Positions 23,639-31,391 of a stretch of DNA of 56,432 bases are shown here, piece after piece. Made by a program: the position numbers and the translations under genes. The notes below the pieces were generated by a model that saw nothing but the letters and a program-made list of their open reading frames with translations, made no database searches and was not told where the DNA came from. The stretch comes from an uncultured Prevotellaceae bacterium (GTDB lineage: Bacteria > Bacteroidota > Bacteroidia > Bacteroidales > Bacteroidaceae): contig CAMVPA010000022.1 of the NCBI GenBank assembly GCA_947169245.1, positions 1 through 56,432 on the forward strand, given 5' to 3'. Each line of letters begins with the position of its first letter. The stretch's first letter is position 1.

Positions 23639-24025
23639 TCACGTTCCGGTCTTACGATAGACCCACATGTTGCCCTGACGGGTGCGGTAGTACTTGGGAA
23701 AGGGCGGGGCCACCAGCTCGCTGAGGAGGCGGTCGGCCTTGTCCTTGACCTTACATGTGCCCAGCCTCAGCGAGAAGCGGCCCAGACCGTCGATGTGTAC
23801 TGAGTAGCCTGCCAGGAGCTGCTCGGCAATCTCCTTCTCAACGTAGTCGATGACCATCTCGAAGAGTCCCGGCGTGACGAGACTGTAGTCGCTGATGTGC
23901 TCTCTGAATTCCTGGGAGTGAATGACACGCCGTATGTTCTGACGGACGTGGTAGGTCTGGCCTTCCTCGCCCGTATGCTTGGGAATCGGGTGTACGCTGA
24001 AGTGAATGGTTAGTCCTTTACTCAT
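23639..24025 (-). CDS. HU-like (HU-HIG) DNA-binding protein
   Basis: 128 residues from the ATG at 24025 (MSKGLTIHFSVHPIPKH). The start was chosen because a TAACTTTG box lies 64 bp upstream, so the longer frame would begin before the transcript. The fold matches the Bacteroidetes HU-HIG group: an N-terminal KGLTIHFSVHP strand, then HVRQNIRRVIHSQEFREHI, a helix GLFEMVIDYVEKEIAEQLLA, the turn GYSVHIDGLGRFSLRLG and a basic C-terminus (KYYRTRQGNMWVYRKTGT). HU-type proteins bend and bind DNA without strong sequence preference. It is divergent from a VapE-like ATPase gene across a 383-bp region with three palindromes; this pairing recurs in Bacteroidetes mobile DNA, as far as I recall. Confidence 0.8.
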   Translation of the reverse strand: MSKGLTIHFSVHPIPKHTGEEGQTYHVRQNIRRVIHSQEFREHISDYSLVTPGLFEMVIDYVEKEIAEQLLAGYSVHIDGLGRFSLRLGTCKVKDKADRLLSELVAPPFPKYYRTRQGNMWVYRKTGT

Positions 24026-24088
24026 AGTTGCAACAAATATTATAAGGTATGCGCGGCCCTTGTTCACGGAGGCCGCATTTACGACGGC

Positions 24089-24096
24089 AAAGTTAC
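24089..24096 (-). promoter_or_regulatory. -7 box (TAACTTTG) for the HU-like gene
   Basis: The minus strand reads AACCGTAACTTTGCCGTCG, 64 bp before the ATG. The palindrome array begins 52 bp upstream of the box. Confidence 0.55.
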
Positions 24097-24147
24097 GGTT
24101 TATTTCCGACATGGCCAAACTTTTTCGCGAAAAACTGCGGAATGAGT

Positions 24148-24213
24148 ATTGCTGACGTACGTCGGCAATGTTGCTGACACGTGTCGGTAGTATTGCTGAC
24201 GTACGTCAGCAAT
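24148..24213. promoter_or_regulatory. Three tandem 22-bp palindromes, probable operator array
   Basis: Units are 24148-24169, 24170-24191 and 24192-24213, with no spacer. The third, ATTGCTGACGTACGTCAG plus CAAT, is a perfect palindrome; the first differs by one base; the middle unit keeps TTGCTGACACGTGTCGG, with a symmetrical but different core. The 22-bp period is two helical turns, so three dimers would bind one face of the DNA. The array lies between the divergent promoters of the HU-like and VapE-like genes (boxes at 24089 and 24338). Confidence 0.65.
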
Positions 24214-24337
24214 GCAAAAGTCAGCCCCTGACGACGGAAAACCGTGGTCTGTCGGCGGCGGGGACAGGCGTGAGACAAACGAACGCAAATCGCTGATTTT
24301 CAGCGCATATACTCTTGCAAGCAGTGAAAAAAGTTCG

Positions 24338-24345
24338 TATCTTTG
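24338..24345 (+). promoter_or_regulatory. -7 box (TATCTTTG) with -33 TTG for the VapE-like gene
   Basis: TATCTTTG at 24338-24345 is preceded by TTG at 24315-24317, a 20-bp spacing that fits the Bacteroidetes consensus. The gene's ATG is 64 bp downstream. Confidence 0.7.
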
Positions 24346-24408
24346 CAGCGTCGAAAGGATCCTTAACCGACGGTAATCTGATTGTCAAACCATCAAAAAC
24401 GTAAAAAA

Positions 24409-25869
24409 ATGATTGAGATTTTTAATCTTACCAAGAAGCTGGCTGAGTGCAACACTTACATCCAGCAGTTAGAAACCAAGAACGAGCTGCTGGAGCAGCA
24501 CATTGAGCTGGCCGAGCAGCAGCACGAGGCTGAGGAGGCCCGTCGCGAAAAGGCCGTCAGGCAACAGGAGGCCAGTGCCGCCAGCCGTTACGAACAGCGC
24601 AAGGAGGCCTGCCTGCGCCCCATCCAGGAGATGGCCGAGTTCATCAACCGCGAATACGAGTTCCGCCACAACGTGGTGCTTGACAGCTACGAGTACCGTC
24701 GCCGCAAGCTGCCTGTAGACGACGGGGCCGACGGCGCGGCTGCGGAGGACGCGGCCGACGGCGCTGGAACCGCAAATGCGGCCGACGGCGCTGGAAGCGC
24801 AAATGCGGCCGACGGCGCTGGAAGCGCAAACACGGCCGACGGCGGGTGGCTGCCCGTCGACGAGCGCCAGATGAACACCATCATGAACCACGTGCAGGAC
24901 GACGGGCGCGTGCTGTGTCTGAAGAGTCTGGTGCAGCAGCGCGTGCGCTCGGAGCTGGCCAAGGACTACCACCCCGTGGCCGAGTGGCTCGACAGCGTGC
25001 GCGGCACGTGGGACGGCGAGGACCGCGTCAGCGACCTGGCCCGCCGCATCAGCCCAAGCGACTACTGCCGCCGCATGGTGCCCGTCTGGCTGCGCGCAGT
25101 GGTAGCCCAGTGGCTGGGCGTCGACGAGCGTCACGCCAACGCCGTAATGCTGATGCTGGTCAGCGATCAGCAGGGCCTGCACAAGAGCACCTTCTTCCAC
25201 GAGCTGCTGCCCGAGGAGCTGGAGTCGTACTACACCGACGACTTCTCGATGGCGTCGAAGGGCAACGCCGAGCGCAAGCTGGTGGAGTTTGCGCTGGTCA
25301 ACATCGACGAGTTCGACAAGCTGAACCCGCGTAAGCAGCCCGACCTGAAGACGCTGATGCAGACGCTGCGCCCGTCGTTCATCAAGGCCTATAAGACCCA
25401 CTTCAACCAGCTGCCGCGCATCGCCTCGTTCGTGGGCACCAGCAACAGCCGCCAGCTGCTGACCGACCGCACGGGGTCGCGCCGCTTCCTGATTCTGGAG
25501 CCCGACGGCATCATCGACGTCGACGGCATCGACCACCGCCAGCTCTATGCCCAGCTGCTGGCGGAGGTGGAGAGGGGCGAGCGCTACTACTTCACGAAGG
25601 AGGAGGAAGCCGAGATGCAGCGCACGAACGAGCGCTACTACCGCCTGACGCCGCTGGAGCAGCTCTTCTGCCAGTTCTTCCGTGCACCCGCCGAGGGCGA
25701 GGAGGGCCAGCTGCTCAGCGCCTCGCAGCTGATGACACAGCTGTCGCCCCACGCCCCGTCGCTGCTGCGCAGTGTCTCGGAGACCACCTTCGGCAAGATG
25801 CTCCGCCGACTGGGATTTCAGAAGGATCACCTGCACGACGGCAACTTCTACACCGTCGTGCGACTCTGA
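24409..25869 (+). CDS. VapE/VirE-like P-loop ATPase with DUF3874 C-terminus
   Basis: 486 residues from the ATG at 24409; a TTG at 24382 is less likely. Residues 1-90 form a Glu/Gln-rich coiled coil (KLAECNTYIQQLETKNELLE). Residues about 115-145 are a low-complexity repeat (ADGAGSANA). The ATPase core has WLDSVRGTWDGEDRVSDLAR, LMLVSDQQGLHKSTFF in place of the usual GxxGxGKST, VNIDEFDKLNPRKQPDLKTL as Walker B, and FVGTSNSRQLLTDRTGSRRF with its arginine finger. The C-terminal LTPLEQLFCQFFR ... LSASQLMTQL is DUF3874-like. VapE-type proteins are replication-initiator-like helicases of phages and islands. The Gly to His change before Lys in the P-loop is unusual and may lower ATP hydrolysis. Confidence 0.85.
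   Translation: MIEIFNLTKKLAECNTYIQQLETKNELLEQHIELAEQQHEAEEARREKAVRQQEASAASRYEQRKEACLRPIQEMAEFINREYEFRHNVVLDSYEYRRRKLPVDDGADGAAAEDAADGAGTANAADGAGSANAADGAGSANTADGGWLPVDERQMNTIMNHVQDDGRVLCLKSLVQQRVRSELAKDYHPVAEWLDSVRGTWDGEDRVSDLARRISPSDYCRRMVPVWLRAVVAQWLGVDERHANAVMLMLVSDQQGLHKSTFFHELLPEELESYYTDDFSMASKGNAERKLVEFALVNIDEFDKLNPRKQPDLKTLMQTLRPSFIKAYKTHFNQLPRIASFVGTSNSRQLLTDRTGSRRFLILEPDGIIDVDGIDHRQLYAQLLAEVERGERYYFTKEEEAEMQRTNERYYRLTPLEQLFCQFFRAPAEGEEGQLLSASQLMTQLSPHAPSLLRSVSETTFGKMLRRLGFQKDHLHDGNFYTVVRL
24751..24845 (+). repeat. 27-bp tandem repeat within the VapE-like gene
   Basis: Three full units (24751-24777, 24778-24804, 24805-24831) and a partial one, each GCGGCCGACGGCGCTGGAA plus CCGCAAAT or GCGCAAAT. 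They encode ADGAG(T/S)ANA. The units keep the reading frame, so copy-number change would alter only linker length. Confidence 0.9.
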
Positions 25870-25905
25870 GGTGTCGGCCTTCGGCCAGCAGAGCCTCCAC
25901 AAACC

Positions 25906-25962
25906 AAACCCTTCACCGTAACTGCCTCATTATAAGAGTACAAGACAGTCGGTGAAGGGTTT
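25906..25962. terminator. Stem-loop after the VapE-like gene
   Basis: AAACCCTTCACCG (25906-25918) pairs perfectly with CGGTGAAGGGTTT (25950-25962); ACTG and CAGT extend the stem inward. It lies 37 bp after the stop. There is no long T-run, but on both strands the stem ends in three T. It also lies 64 bp beyond the stop of the convergent uridine kinase gene, so it may serve both. Confidence 0.55.
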
Positions 25963-26025
25963 CGTGATTCCATATAAGCACAAGTATCCCGTGTGTCTTA
26001 TTAGAAGCCTCCGGCAGAGGTGGAG

Positions 26026-26640
26026 CTACACGCCCGTGACGATGCCCTGGATGTAGGTCTTCAGGATGTGGATGCCGGTCTTGTTGTCGCCACCCCAGGG
26101 GATGATGAGGTCGGCATACTGCTTGGTGGGCTCGATGAACTGCTCGTGCATGGGCTTGAGCACCTTCTCGTAGCGGTCGAGCACCATGTCGACGGTGCGT
26201 CCGCGCTCCACGACGTCGCGGCGGATGTTGCGGATGAGGCGCACGTCGTCGTCGGTATCGACGAATATCTTGAGGTCCATCATGTCGCGCAGCTTCTTGT
26301 AGTGCAGGGCCATGATGCCCTCGATGATGATGACGGGCTTGGGATCGACGTGTACGGTCTCCTTCTGGCGGTTGCTCTCTATATAAGAATAGGTGGGCTG
26401 CTCGACGGCCTTGCCCTCCTTGAGCATCTTGATGTGCTCGGTGAGCAGCTTCCAGTCGAAGGCGTCGGGGTGGTCGAAGTTGATTTGCTTACGCTCTTCA
26501 GGGGTCAGGTCCGTGGTGTCGTTATAATACGAGTCCAGGGGTATGACTGCCGCGTAGTGGGGCGGCAGTGCCTTGGCGATGCGCCTGACGACGGTGGTCT
26601 TGCCTGAGCCGGTACCACCGGCAATTCCGATGATGGTCAT
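26026..26640 (-). CDS. udk: Uridine kinase
   Basis: 204 residues, the usual length for bacterial Udk. The P-loop is GIAGGTGSGKTTVVR at the N-terminus, followed by IPLDSYYNDTTDLTPEER, INFDHPDAFDWKLL, PTYSYIESNRQKET and VIIIEGIMALHYKKLRDMMD, the family's substrate and lid motifs. IFVDTDDDVRLIRNIRRDV completes the pattern. The enzyme phosphorylates uridine and cytidine with ATP/GTP to UMP/CMP (pyrimidine salvage, cytoplasm). It lies downstream of a secreted nuclease-like gene on the same strand, 104 bp away with a tandem repeat between. A salvage kinase next to genes that may release nucleosides outside the cell fits a nucleic-acid-use context. Confidence 0.95.
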   Translation of the reverse strand: MTIIGIAGGTGSGKTTVVRRIAKALPPHYAAVIPLDSYYNDTTDLTPEERKQINFDHPDAFDWKLLTEHIKMLKEGKAVEQPTYSYIESNRQKETVHVDPKPVIIIEGIMALHYKKLRDMMDLKIFVDTDDDVRLIRNIRRDVVERGRTVDMVLDRYEKVLKPMHEQFIEPTKQYADLIIPWGGDNKTGIHILKTYIQGIVTGV

Positions 26641-26665
26641 ATCTCCTCTTTTTTCTTTTTACTTA

Positions 26666-26749
26666 CTCCCCTCCCGTTCGGGAGGGGTTGGGGGTGGGTA
26701 TTTACTCTCTCCCCTCCCGTTCGGGAGGGGTTGGGGGTGGGTATTTACT
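26666..26749. repeat. Two tandem 43-bp REP-like palindromic units
   Basis: Each unit reads CTCCCCTCCCGTTCGGGAGG then GGTTGGGGGTGGGTATTTAC (starting at 26666 and 26709). CCCCTCCCG and CGGGAGGGG form a 9-bp stem around TT. The second unit overlaps the stop codon of the nuclease-like gene. It is the best-conserved copy of this family in the window. Confidence 0.9.
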
Positions 26750-27794
26750 TCTGCTCCTTAATGAGATAAACAACTGTTGGCAGGTGGTCGCTATAGCCGT
26801 CGAGCCAGACGCCGCCGGCATGTGTGCGCAGGGTGTTGCCCTTGTACTTGCCCTCCTTCTGGAAGAGGTAGTCGCGGGTGAAGATGTGGTAGTTCCAGAG
26901 TTTCAGCGACGAGTAGTCCTTACGCCCGTCGATGTCGAGCAGCGAGTGCGACAGGATGATTTGGTCGAAGAGGTTCCAGGCTCCCTGATACTGCAGGGTT
27001 CCTGTGCCCGACGCCAGCACGTCCCACCAGGGGTTCCAGAGTCCGGCGGGTGCCTCGACGTCCTTCATCTTACGCTTGGCGCCCAGCTGCACGGCCATCG
27101 ACTTGTCCTGCGGGTCGTCGTTCATATCGCCCATGATGAGCAGCTTGACGTTGGGGTCTTCGGCAATGAGCGAGTCCTTGAGGATGCGCAGCTGGCGTCC
27201 ACCCTCCTCACGATAGAAGGACACGGCGCCACGCGACGGCAGGTGGTTGACGATGATGGTGACATGCTCGCCGGCCATCGTACCGCTGACGGTCAGGAAG
27301 CCACGGGTGGCACGCAGCGAGTCCTCGGGCTTTATATATATATAAGGTACGAGCTTGACGTCGCGCACCTGGAACAGCTTGGGGTTGTAGAGCAGTGCGC
27401 AGTCGACGCCGCGCTGGTCGGGACCCTCGATGTGGACGAACTGGAAGTTCTTGGCCTTGAGCGGCTCCTGGTTGCAGAGGTCGGTGAGGCACTTGGCATT
27501 CTCGACCTCGGAGACGCCGATGGCTGCACAGCCGACGCCGGGCAGCTTGTCGGTGCCCATCTCGGAGAGCACGCGGGCCATGTTCTTCAGTTTGTGACTA
27601 TACTTCAGTCCTGTCCACTTGTTGGTGCCTTCGGGCAGATACTCGTAGTCGTTGTGGCCTTCGTCGTGACAAGTGTCGAACAGATTCTCGAGGTTGTAGA
27701 ACCCTACGCCATACACCGAATACTTCTTCTGTGCATGGGCTGCGCCAGTGCCCAGAATGAGGGCAAGCGCCATGAAAGCAATGTATTTTTTCAT
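26745..27794 (-). CDS. Secreted endonuclease/exonuclease/phosphatase family protein
   Basis: 349 residues. The signal peptide MKKYIAFMALALILGTGAAH ends before AQKKYSVYG (type I cleavage, AHA-Q). All EEP-fold motifs are present: GFYNLENLFD, the metal-binding Glu in IGVSEVENAKCL, VNHLPSRGAVSFYREE, the Asp/Asn pair in LIMGDMNDDPQDKS, and the catalytic SDHLP near the end. The family includes DNases, sphingomyelinases and phosphatases; the sequence alone does not settle the substrate. It is divergent from a TonB-dependent receptor operon with back-to-back promoters, with a second secreted nuclease 6 kb away, so cutting of extracellular nucleic acid is the favoured role. Confidence 0.88.
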   Translation of the reverse strand: MKKYIAFMALALILGTGAAHAQKKYSVYGVGFYNLENLFDTCHDEGHNDYEYLPEGTNKWTGLKYSHKLKNMARVLSEMGTDKLPGVGCAAIGVSEVENAKCLTDLCNQEPLKAKNFQFVHIEGPDQRGVDCALLYNPKLFQVRDVKLVPYIYIKPEDSLRATRGFLTVSGTMAGEHVTIIVNHLPSRGAVSFYREEGGRQLRILKDSLIAEDPNVKLLIMGDMNDDPQDKSMAVQLGAKRKMKDVEAPAGLWNPWWDVLASGTGTLQYQGAWNLFDQIILSHSLLDIDGRKDYSSLKLWNYHIFTRDYLFQKEGKYKGNTLRTHAGGVWLDGYSDHLPTVVYLIKEQK

Positions 27795-27816
27795 AGTCGG
27801 TCAGTATTATCTGCGG

Positions 27817-27824
27817 CAAAGATA
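27817..27824 (-). promoter_or_regulatory. -7 box (TATCTTTG) for the EEP-family gene
   Basis: The minus strand reads TTCCGTATCTTTGCCGCAG, 23 bp before the ATG. It is back to back with the receptor promoter at 27890. Confidence 0.65.
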
Positions 27825-27889
27825 CGGAATAATTTTGGAATAAATGGCATTTTTCCCGAAAAATCTTTTGTCGTCTCGCACTTTTTGCC

Positions 27890-27897
27890 TATCTTTG
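27890..27897 (+). promoter_or_regulatory. -7 box (TATCTTTG) with -33 TTG for the receptor operon
   Basis: TATCTTTG lies 42 bp before the receptor ATG, and TTG at 27868-27870 is 19 bp upstream of it. The divergent promoters share a 65-bp region, which would allow one regulator to control both units. Confidence 0.7.
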
Positions 27898-27938
27898 CAG
27901 CAAAACACGGATATTACATAACTCTAAAACTACCAACT

Positions 27939-30479
27939 ATGGGAAAAACGCTGAAATTTACGGTGTTGGCTTTATGTTGCTCGTCGGCAGTCTACGCACA
28001 GGAACCGATAGACTCCACTGCCACTGACTTGCAGGACGAGACGGCGTTCACCTTCACCGAGACGCAGTTGGGAGATGACGAGGCGGCATCGCAGATCATC
28101 ACCATCATCTCGTCCAACCGCAACGTTTATGCGAACGAGGTGGGCTACCGTTTCTCGCCCGTCCGTTTCAAGTACCGTGCCCTGGGTGCCAGGTACAACG
28201 ACATGTACATCAACGGCAACCCGGTGAACGACGTAGAGCGCGGACAGTTCGGCTACTCCTTCGTGGGCGGTCTGAACAACCAGACCCGACTGCGCGAGGC
28301 ATCGTTGCCCTTCGAGGACAACAACTACGGAGTGAGCGGACTGGCAGGGTCGGGCAACTACGACTTCCGTCCCAGCAGGTTTGCCACGGGACAAAGGGCG
28401 TCGATAGCCTTTGCCAACCGCAGTTACAACACACGAGCCATGTACACCTACAACTCGGGTGTCATGGAGAACGGCTGGGCCGTGACGGGTAGCCTGACCT
28501 ACCGCTGGGGCGACGGCATCGGAACCATCGAGGGTACGAGCTACAACTCGCTGAGCTACTTCTTCGGTGCCGAGAAGCTGGTGAACGACAAGCACTCGGT
28601 GAGCCTCGTCACATGGGGAAACCCGACGCAGCGCGGCGCACAGCGCGGCGCCACCGACGAGATGTACTGGATTGCCGGCACCCACAACTACAACCCCAAC
28701 TGGGGCTATCAGGACGGCAAGAAGCGCAACTCGCGCATCGTCAAGGACTTTTCTCCTGCTGCGCTTTTAACGTGGGACTGGAAGATGGACGAAAAGACGA
28801 AGCTCGTCACCACCCTGCTGGGCCGCTACCAGATGTACAGCAACAGCCGTCTGGCCTACAACGGCGGTACGAACCCCGACCCTGACTACTACTCGCTGAT
28901 GCCGAGCTTCAGCTTCAACGTGTGGAACCCCGACGCAACGCTCTTCCACGACCAGGCAGCACTGGACAACTGGCAGGCAGCCTACGACTACCTGAGCGCC
29001 AGGGAGGAGAATCGCCAGGTGAACTGGGACCGCATGTACTACGCCAACAGCATCATGGCTGCCGAGGGGCAGGACGCCATGTACTACGTACAGCGTGCCC
29101 ACGACGACCAGCTGATGCTGAGCCTGGCCACGAACCTGCAGAAGCAGCTCACGAAGAACTCGTCGCTGAACGGCGGTCTGCAGCTGGCCACGAACAAGGG
29201 CATGCACTACCAGACGATGGACGACCTGCTGGGCAACGCCAAGTTCCACAACGTGAACACCTACGCCCTGAAGGACTACGGCTCGCTCTCGTCCACCGTC
29301 TACTACGACATGAACGACGGCGCTGAACCCAAGGAAGTAAAGGTAGGCGACAAGTTCGGCTACGACTACAACCTGCTGGTGAACAAGGCCCAGCTGTGGG
29401 GCTCGTATGCCACCGACCTGCAGAAGGCCCACCTGTTTGTGGCCGGACGCGTGGCCGGCACGACGATGCAGCGCGACGGTAAGATGCGTAACGGTATGGC
29501 TCCCGACAACTCCTACGGCAAGAGCGGCACAGCGAAGTTCCTGGACGGCGGCGGCAAGGCCGGTGCCCACATAACGCTGGGTAAGGGACACGCCATGATG
29601 CTTGGTGCCGGCTACGAGTGGAAGACTCCCGCACCGCGCACCGCCTTCGCAGCAGCACAGATCAACAACGACTTCGTGAAGGACCTGAAACAGGAGAAGA
29701 TACTGTCGGGCGAGCTGGGATACCAGTGGCAGAGCTCACGCGTGAAGGTGAACCTCAACGGCTACTACGCCAAGATGAAGGACGTCACCGAGCAGAGCCT
29801 CTTCTACAGCGACATCGAGAGCTCGTTCGTCTACGTGTCGCTGTCGAATATCGAGAAGGAGTACTACGGCGTGGAGCTGGGCATGAACATCAAGGCCACC
29901 GACTGGCTCGACCTGAAACTGCTGGGCACCGTCAGCGAGGCTAAGTACACCAGCGACGCCGACATGCGCATGCTGCTCAGCAACTCGGGCAGCTACGTCG
30001 ACGAGAAGTGTATTATTAATGGTATGCGCGAGGGCGGCACGCCGCTCAACGCCTTCAGCATCGACCTGAGCTACCACAAGAACTTCTGGTATATCGACCT
30101 CATTGGCAACTACTACGACAACATCTACCTGTTCTATGCTCCCATCTCGCGTCGCGAGACAGAGCTGACACGCGACATCGTCAACGGACAGAAGGTCTAC
30201 AACAGTCCCGAACAGGCCACCGGCAAGGGCGGTTTCATGCTCGACGCCTCTATCGGCAAGACATTCCGTCTGAAGCAGGGACGCCGCATAGGCTTCAACC
30301 TGATGCTGACGAACATTCTGAACAACATCAACATCTGCACCGGCGGCATGGAGCAGAACCGTCTGGACACCAAGCAGCAGCAGGAACGTACGAACAACGC
30401 CTACCGCTTCGAGCAGAGTCCGCGTAAGTTCTACGCCAACGGCACCAACGGCATGCTGCTGGTTAACTATCAATTCTAA
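27939..30479 (+). CDS. TonB-dependent outer-membrane receptor
   Basis: 846 residues from the ATG at 27939, set by the promoter 42 bp upstream; the open frame extends far upstream without meaning. Signal peptide MGKTLKFTVLALCCSSAVYA, then a short linker and a plug-like region (RALGARYNDMYINGNPVNDV, SFVGGLNNQTRLREASLPFE, YGVSGLAGSGNYDFRPS). Many alternating aromatic strands follow, as expected of a 22-stranded barrel, and the protein ends in an aromatic residue (LLVNYQF). It lacks the N-terminal carboxypeptidase-regulatory domain and has no SusD partner, so it is not a classical SusC. It heads an operon with two OB-fold lipoproteins (gaps of 17 and 40 bp). Substrate is unknown; the partners suggest nucleic acid or its fragments. 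Confidence 0.88.
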   Translation: MGKTLKFTVLALCCSSAVYAQEPIDSTATDLQDETAFTFTETQLGDDEAASQIITIISSNRNVYANEVGYRFSPVRFKYRALGARYNDMYINGNPVNDVERGQFGYSFVGGLNNQTRLREASLPFEDNNYGVSGLAGSGNYDFRPSRFATGQRASIAFANRSYNTRAMYTYNSGVMENGWAVTGSLTYRWGDGIGTIEGTSYNSLSYFFGAEKLVNDKHSVSLVTWGNPTQRGAQRGATDEMYWIAGTHNYNPNWGYQDGKKRNSRIVKDFSPAALLTWDWKMDEKTKLVTTLLGRYQMYSNSRLAYNGGTNPDPDYYSLMPSFSFNVWNPDATLFHDQAALDNWQAAYDYLSAREENRQVNWDRMYYANSIMAAEGQDAMYYVQRAHDDQLMLSLATNLQKQLTKNSSLNGGLQLATNKGMHYQTMDDLLGNAKFHNVNTYALKDYGSLSSTVYYDMNDGAEPKEVKVGDKFGYDYNLLVNKAQLWGSYATDLQKAHLFVAGRVAGTTMQRDGKMRNGMAPDNSYGKSGTAKFLDGGGKAGAHITLGKGHAMMLGAGYEWKTPAPRTAFAAAQINNDFVKDLKQEKILSGELGYQWQSSRVKVNLNGYYAKMKDVTEQSLFYSDIESSFVYVSLSNIEKEYYGVELGMNIKATDWLDLKLLGTVSEAKYTSDADMRMLLSNSGSYVDEKCIINGMREGGTPLNAFSIDLSYHKNFWYIDLIGNYYDNIYLFYAPISRRETELTRDIVNGQKVYNSPEQATGKGGFMLDASIGKTFRLKQGRRIGFNLMLTNILNNINICTGGMEQNRLDTKQQQERTNNAYRFEQSPRKFYANGTNGMLLVNYQF

Positions 30480-30496
30480 AGAAAGGAGGAGAACGT

Positions 30497-31351
30497 ATGA
30501 AAGCATTAAGATATTTCACCATCGCTGCAGCCTGCCTACTGAGCGTGGCCTGCCAGAAGACAGAGTGGGACGTCTACACGCCCAACGGCGCTGAGCTCTA
30601 CGGCAACAGCAGCATCACTGACAACGGCATCGTCAGCATAGCCGAGCTGAAACAGATGTATCCCAACGTCTTTGCCAGCACCGACCAGAACGCCCTCGTC
30701 GAGCAGGACGTCAAAATCAAGGGTCGCGTCACCGGCAACGACATCCGCGGCAACATCTACAAGCAGTTCATGATACAGGACGAGACAGGCGCCATCATCA
30801 TCGCCGTCAACGAGAGCGGCATGGCCGGCTACCTGGCTGAGGGACAGGAGATCGTCATGGACCTGAAGGGTCTGTACGTCGGCGGCTACCGCAAGCAGCC
30901 AGAGGTTGGCGCACCCTACAACGGCACCAGCATCGGACGCATGAGCCGCGACGTGTTCCAGAAGCACTTCAAGTTCACTGGCAGCGAGCTCAAGCCCGTA
31001 GAGCCCATCGAGTTCGACGTTAACATGGACATGGACGACAACTGCGCCAAGCTGGTAACGCTGAAGAACGTCACCTTCATGGATGCCAACGGCAAGAACA
31101 CCTTTGCCCCCGGCGACAGCAGCGTCACCATCCAGGGCGGATGCGTCAACCGTGCTCTGCGCGAGTACAGCTCAGGAAAGGTGGTGGTGCGTACCAGCAC
31201 CTACGCCAAGTTTGCTGCCAACAAGCTGCCCTACGACGACGTGAACAAGAAACCACGTGCGGTGAACATCACCGGCATCGCCACCCGCTACAACAGCACT
31301 TGGCAGATCCTGATCCGCAAGGAAGAGGACATCGTGGAAGTTGAGAATTAA
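30497..31351 (+). CDS. DUF5689-type lipoprotein with OB-fold
   Basis: 284 residues. Signal peptide MKALRYFTIAAACLLSVACQ with lipobox Cys19. The body has VSIAELKQMYP, VKIKGRVTGNDIRGNIYKQF, MIQDETGAIIIAVNESGMAG, QEIVMDLKGLYVGGY and VNITGIATRYNSTWQILIRK, the DUF5689 pattern. This family is a predicted OB-fold (five-stranded nucleic-acid- or sugar-binding barrel) found on Bacteroidetes surfaces, usually beside a TonB-dependent receptor. It starts 17 bp after the receptor stop, and a GAAAGGAGGAG purine-rich stretch precedes its ATG. Direct binding to nucleic acid is an inference from fold and neighbours. Confidence 0.85.
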   Translation: MKALRYFTIAAACLLSVACQKTEWDVYTPNGAELYGNSSITDNGIVSIAELKQMYPNVFASTDQNALVEQDVKIKGRVTGNDIRGNIYKQFMIQDETGAIIIAVNESGMAGYLAEGQEIVMDLKGLYVGGYRKQPEVGAPYNGTSIGRMSRDVFQKHFKFTGSELKPVEPIEFDVNMDMDDNCAKLVTLKNVTFMDANGKNTFAPGDSSVTIQGGCVNRALREYSSGKVVVRTSTYAKFAANKLPYDDVNKKPRAVNITGIATRYNSTWQILIRKEEDIVEVEN

Positions 31352-31391
31352 GAGTTAAGAGTCAAGAATTGAAATAATAAAACATACAACT

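Noticed and set aside
24148..24213. Tandem palindromes considered as a CRISPR array or coding repeat.
   Set aside because: The units adjoin without spacers and lie between two divergent promoters.
24469..25902. Long open frame of 477 codons on the minus strand opposite the VapE-like gene.
   Set aside because: It mirrors GC-rich coding DNA of the true gene; its translation is biased to Val/Gln/Leu/His with no motif.
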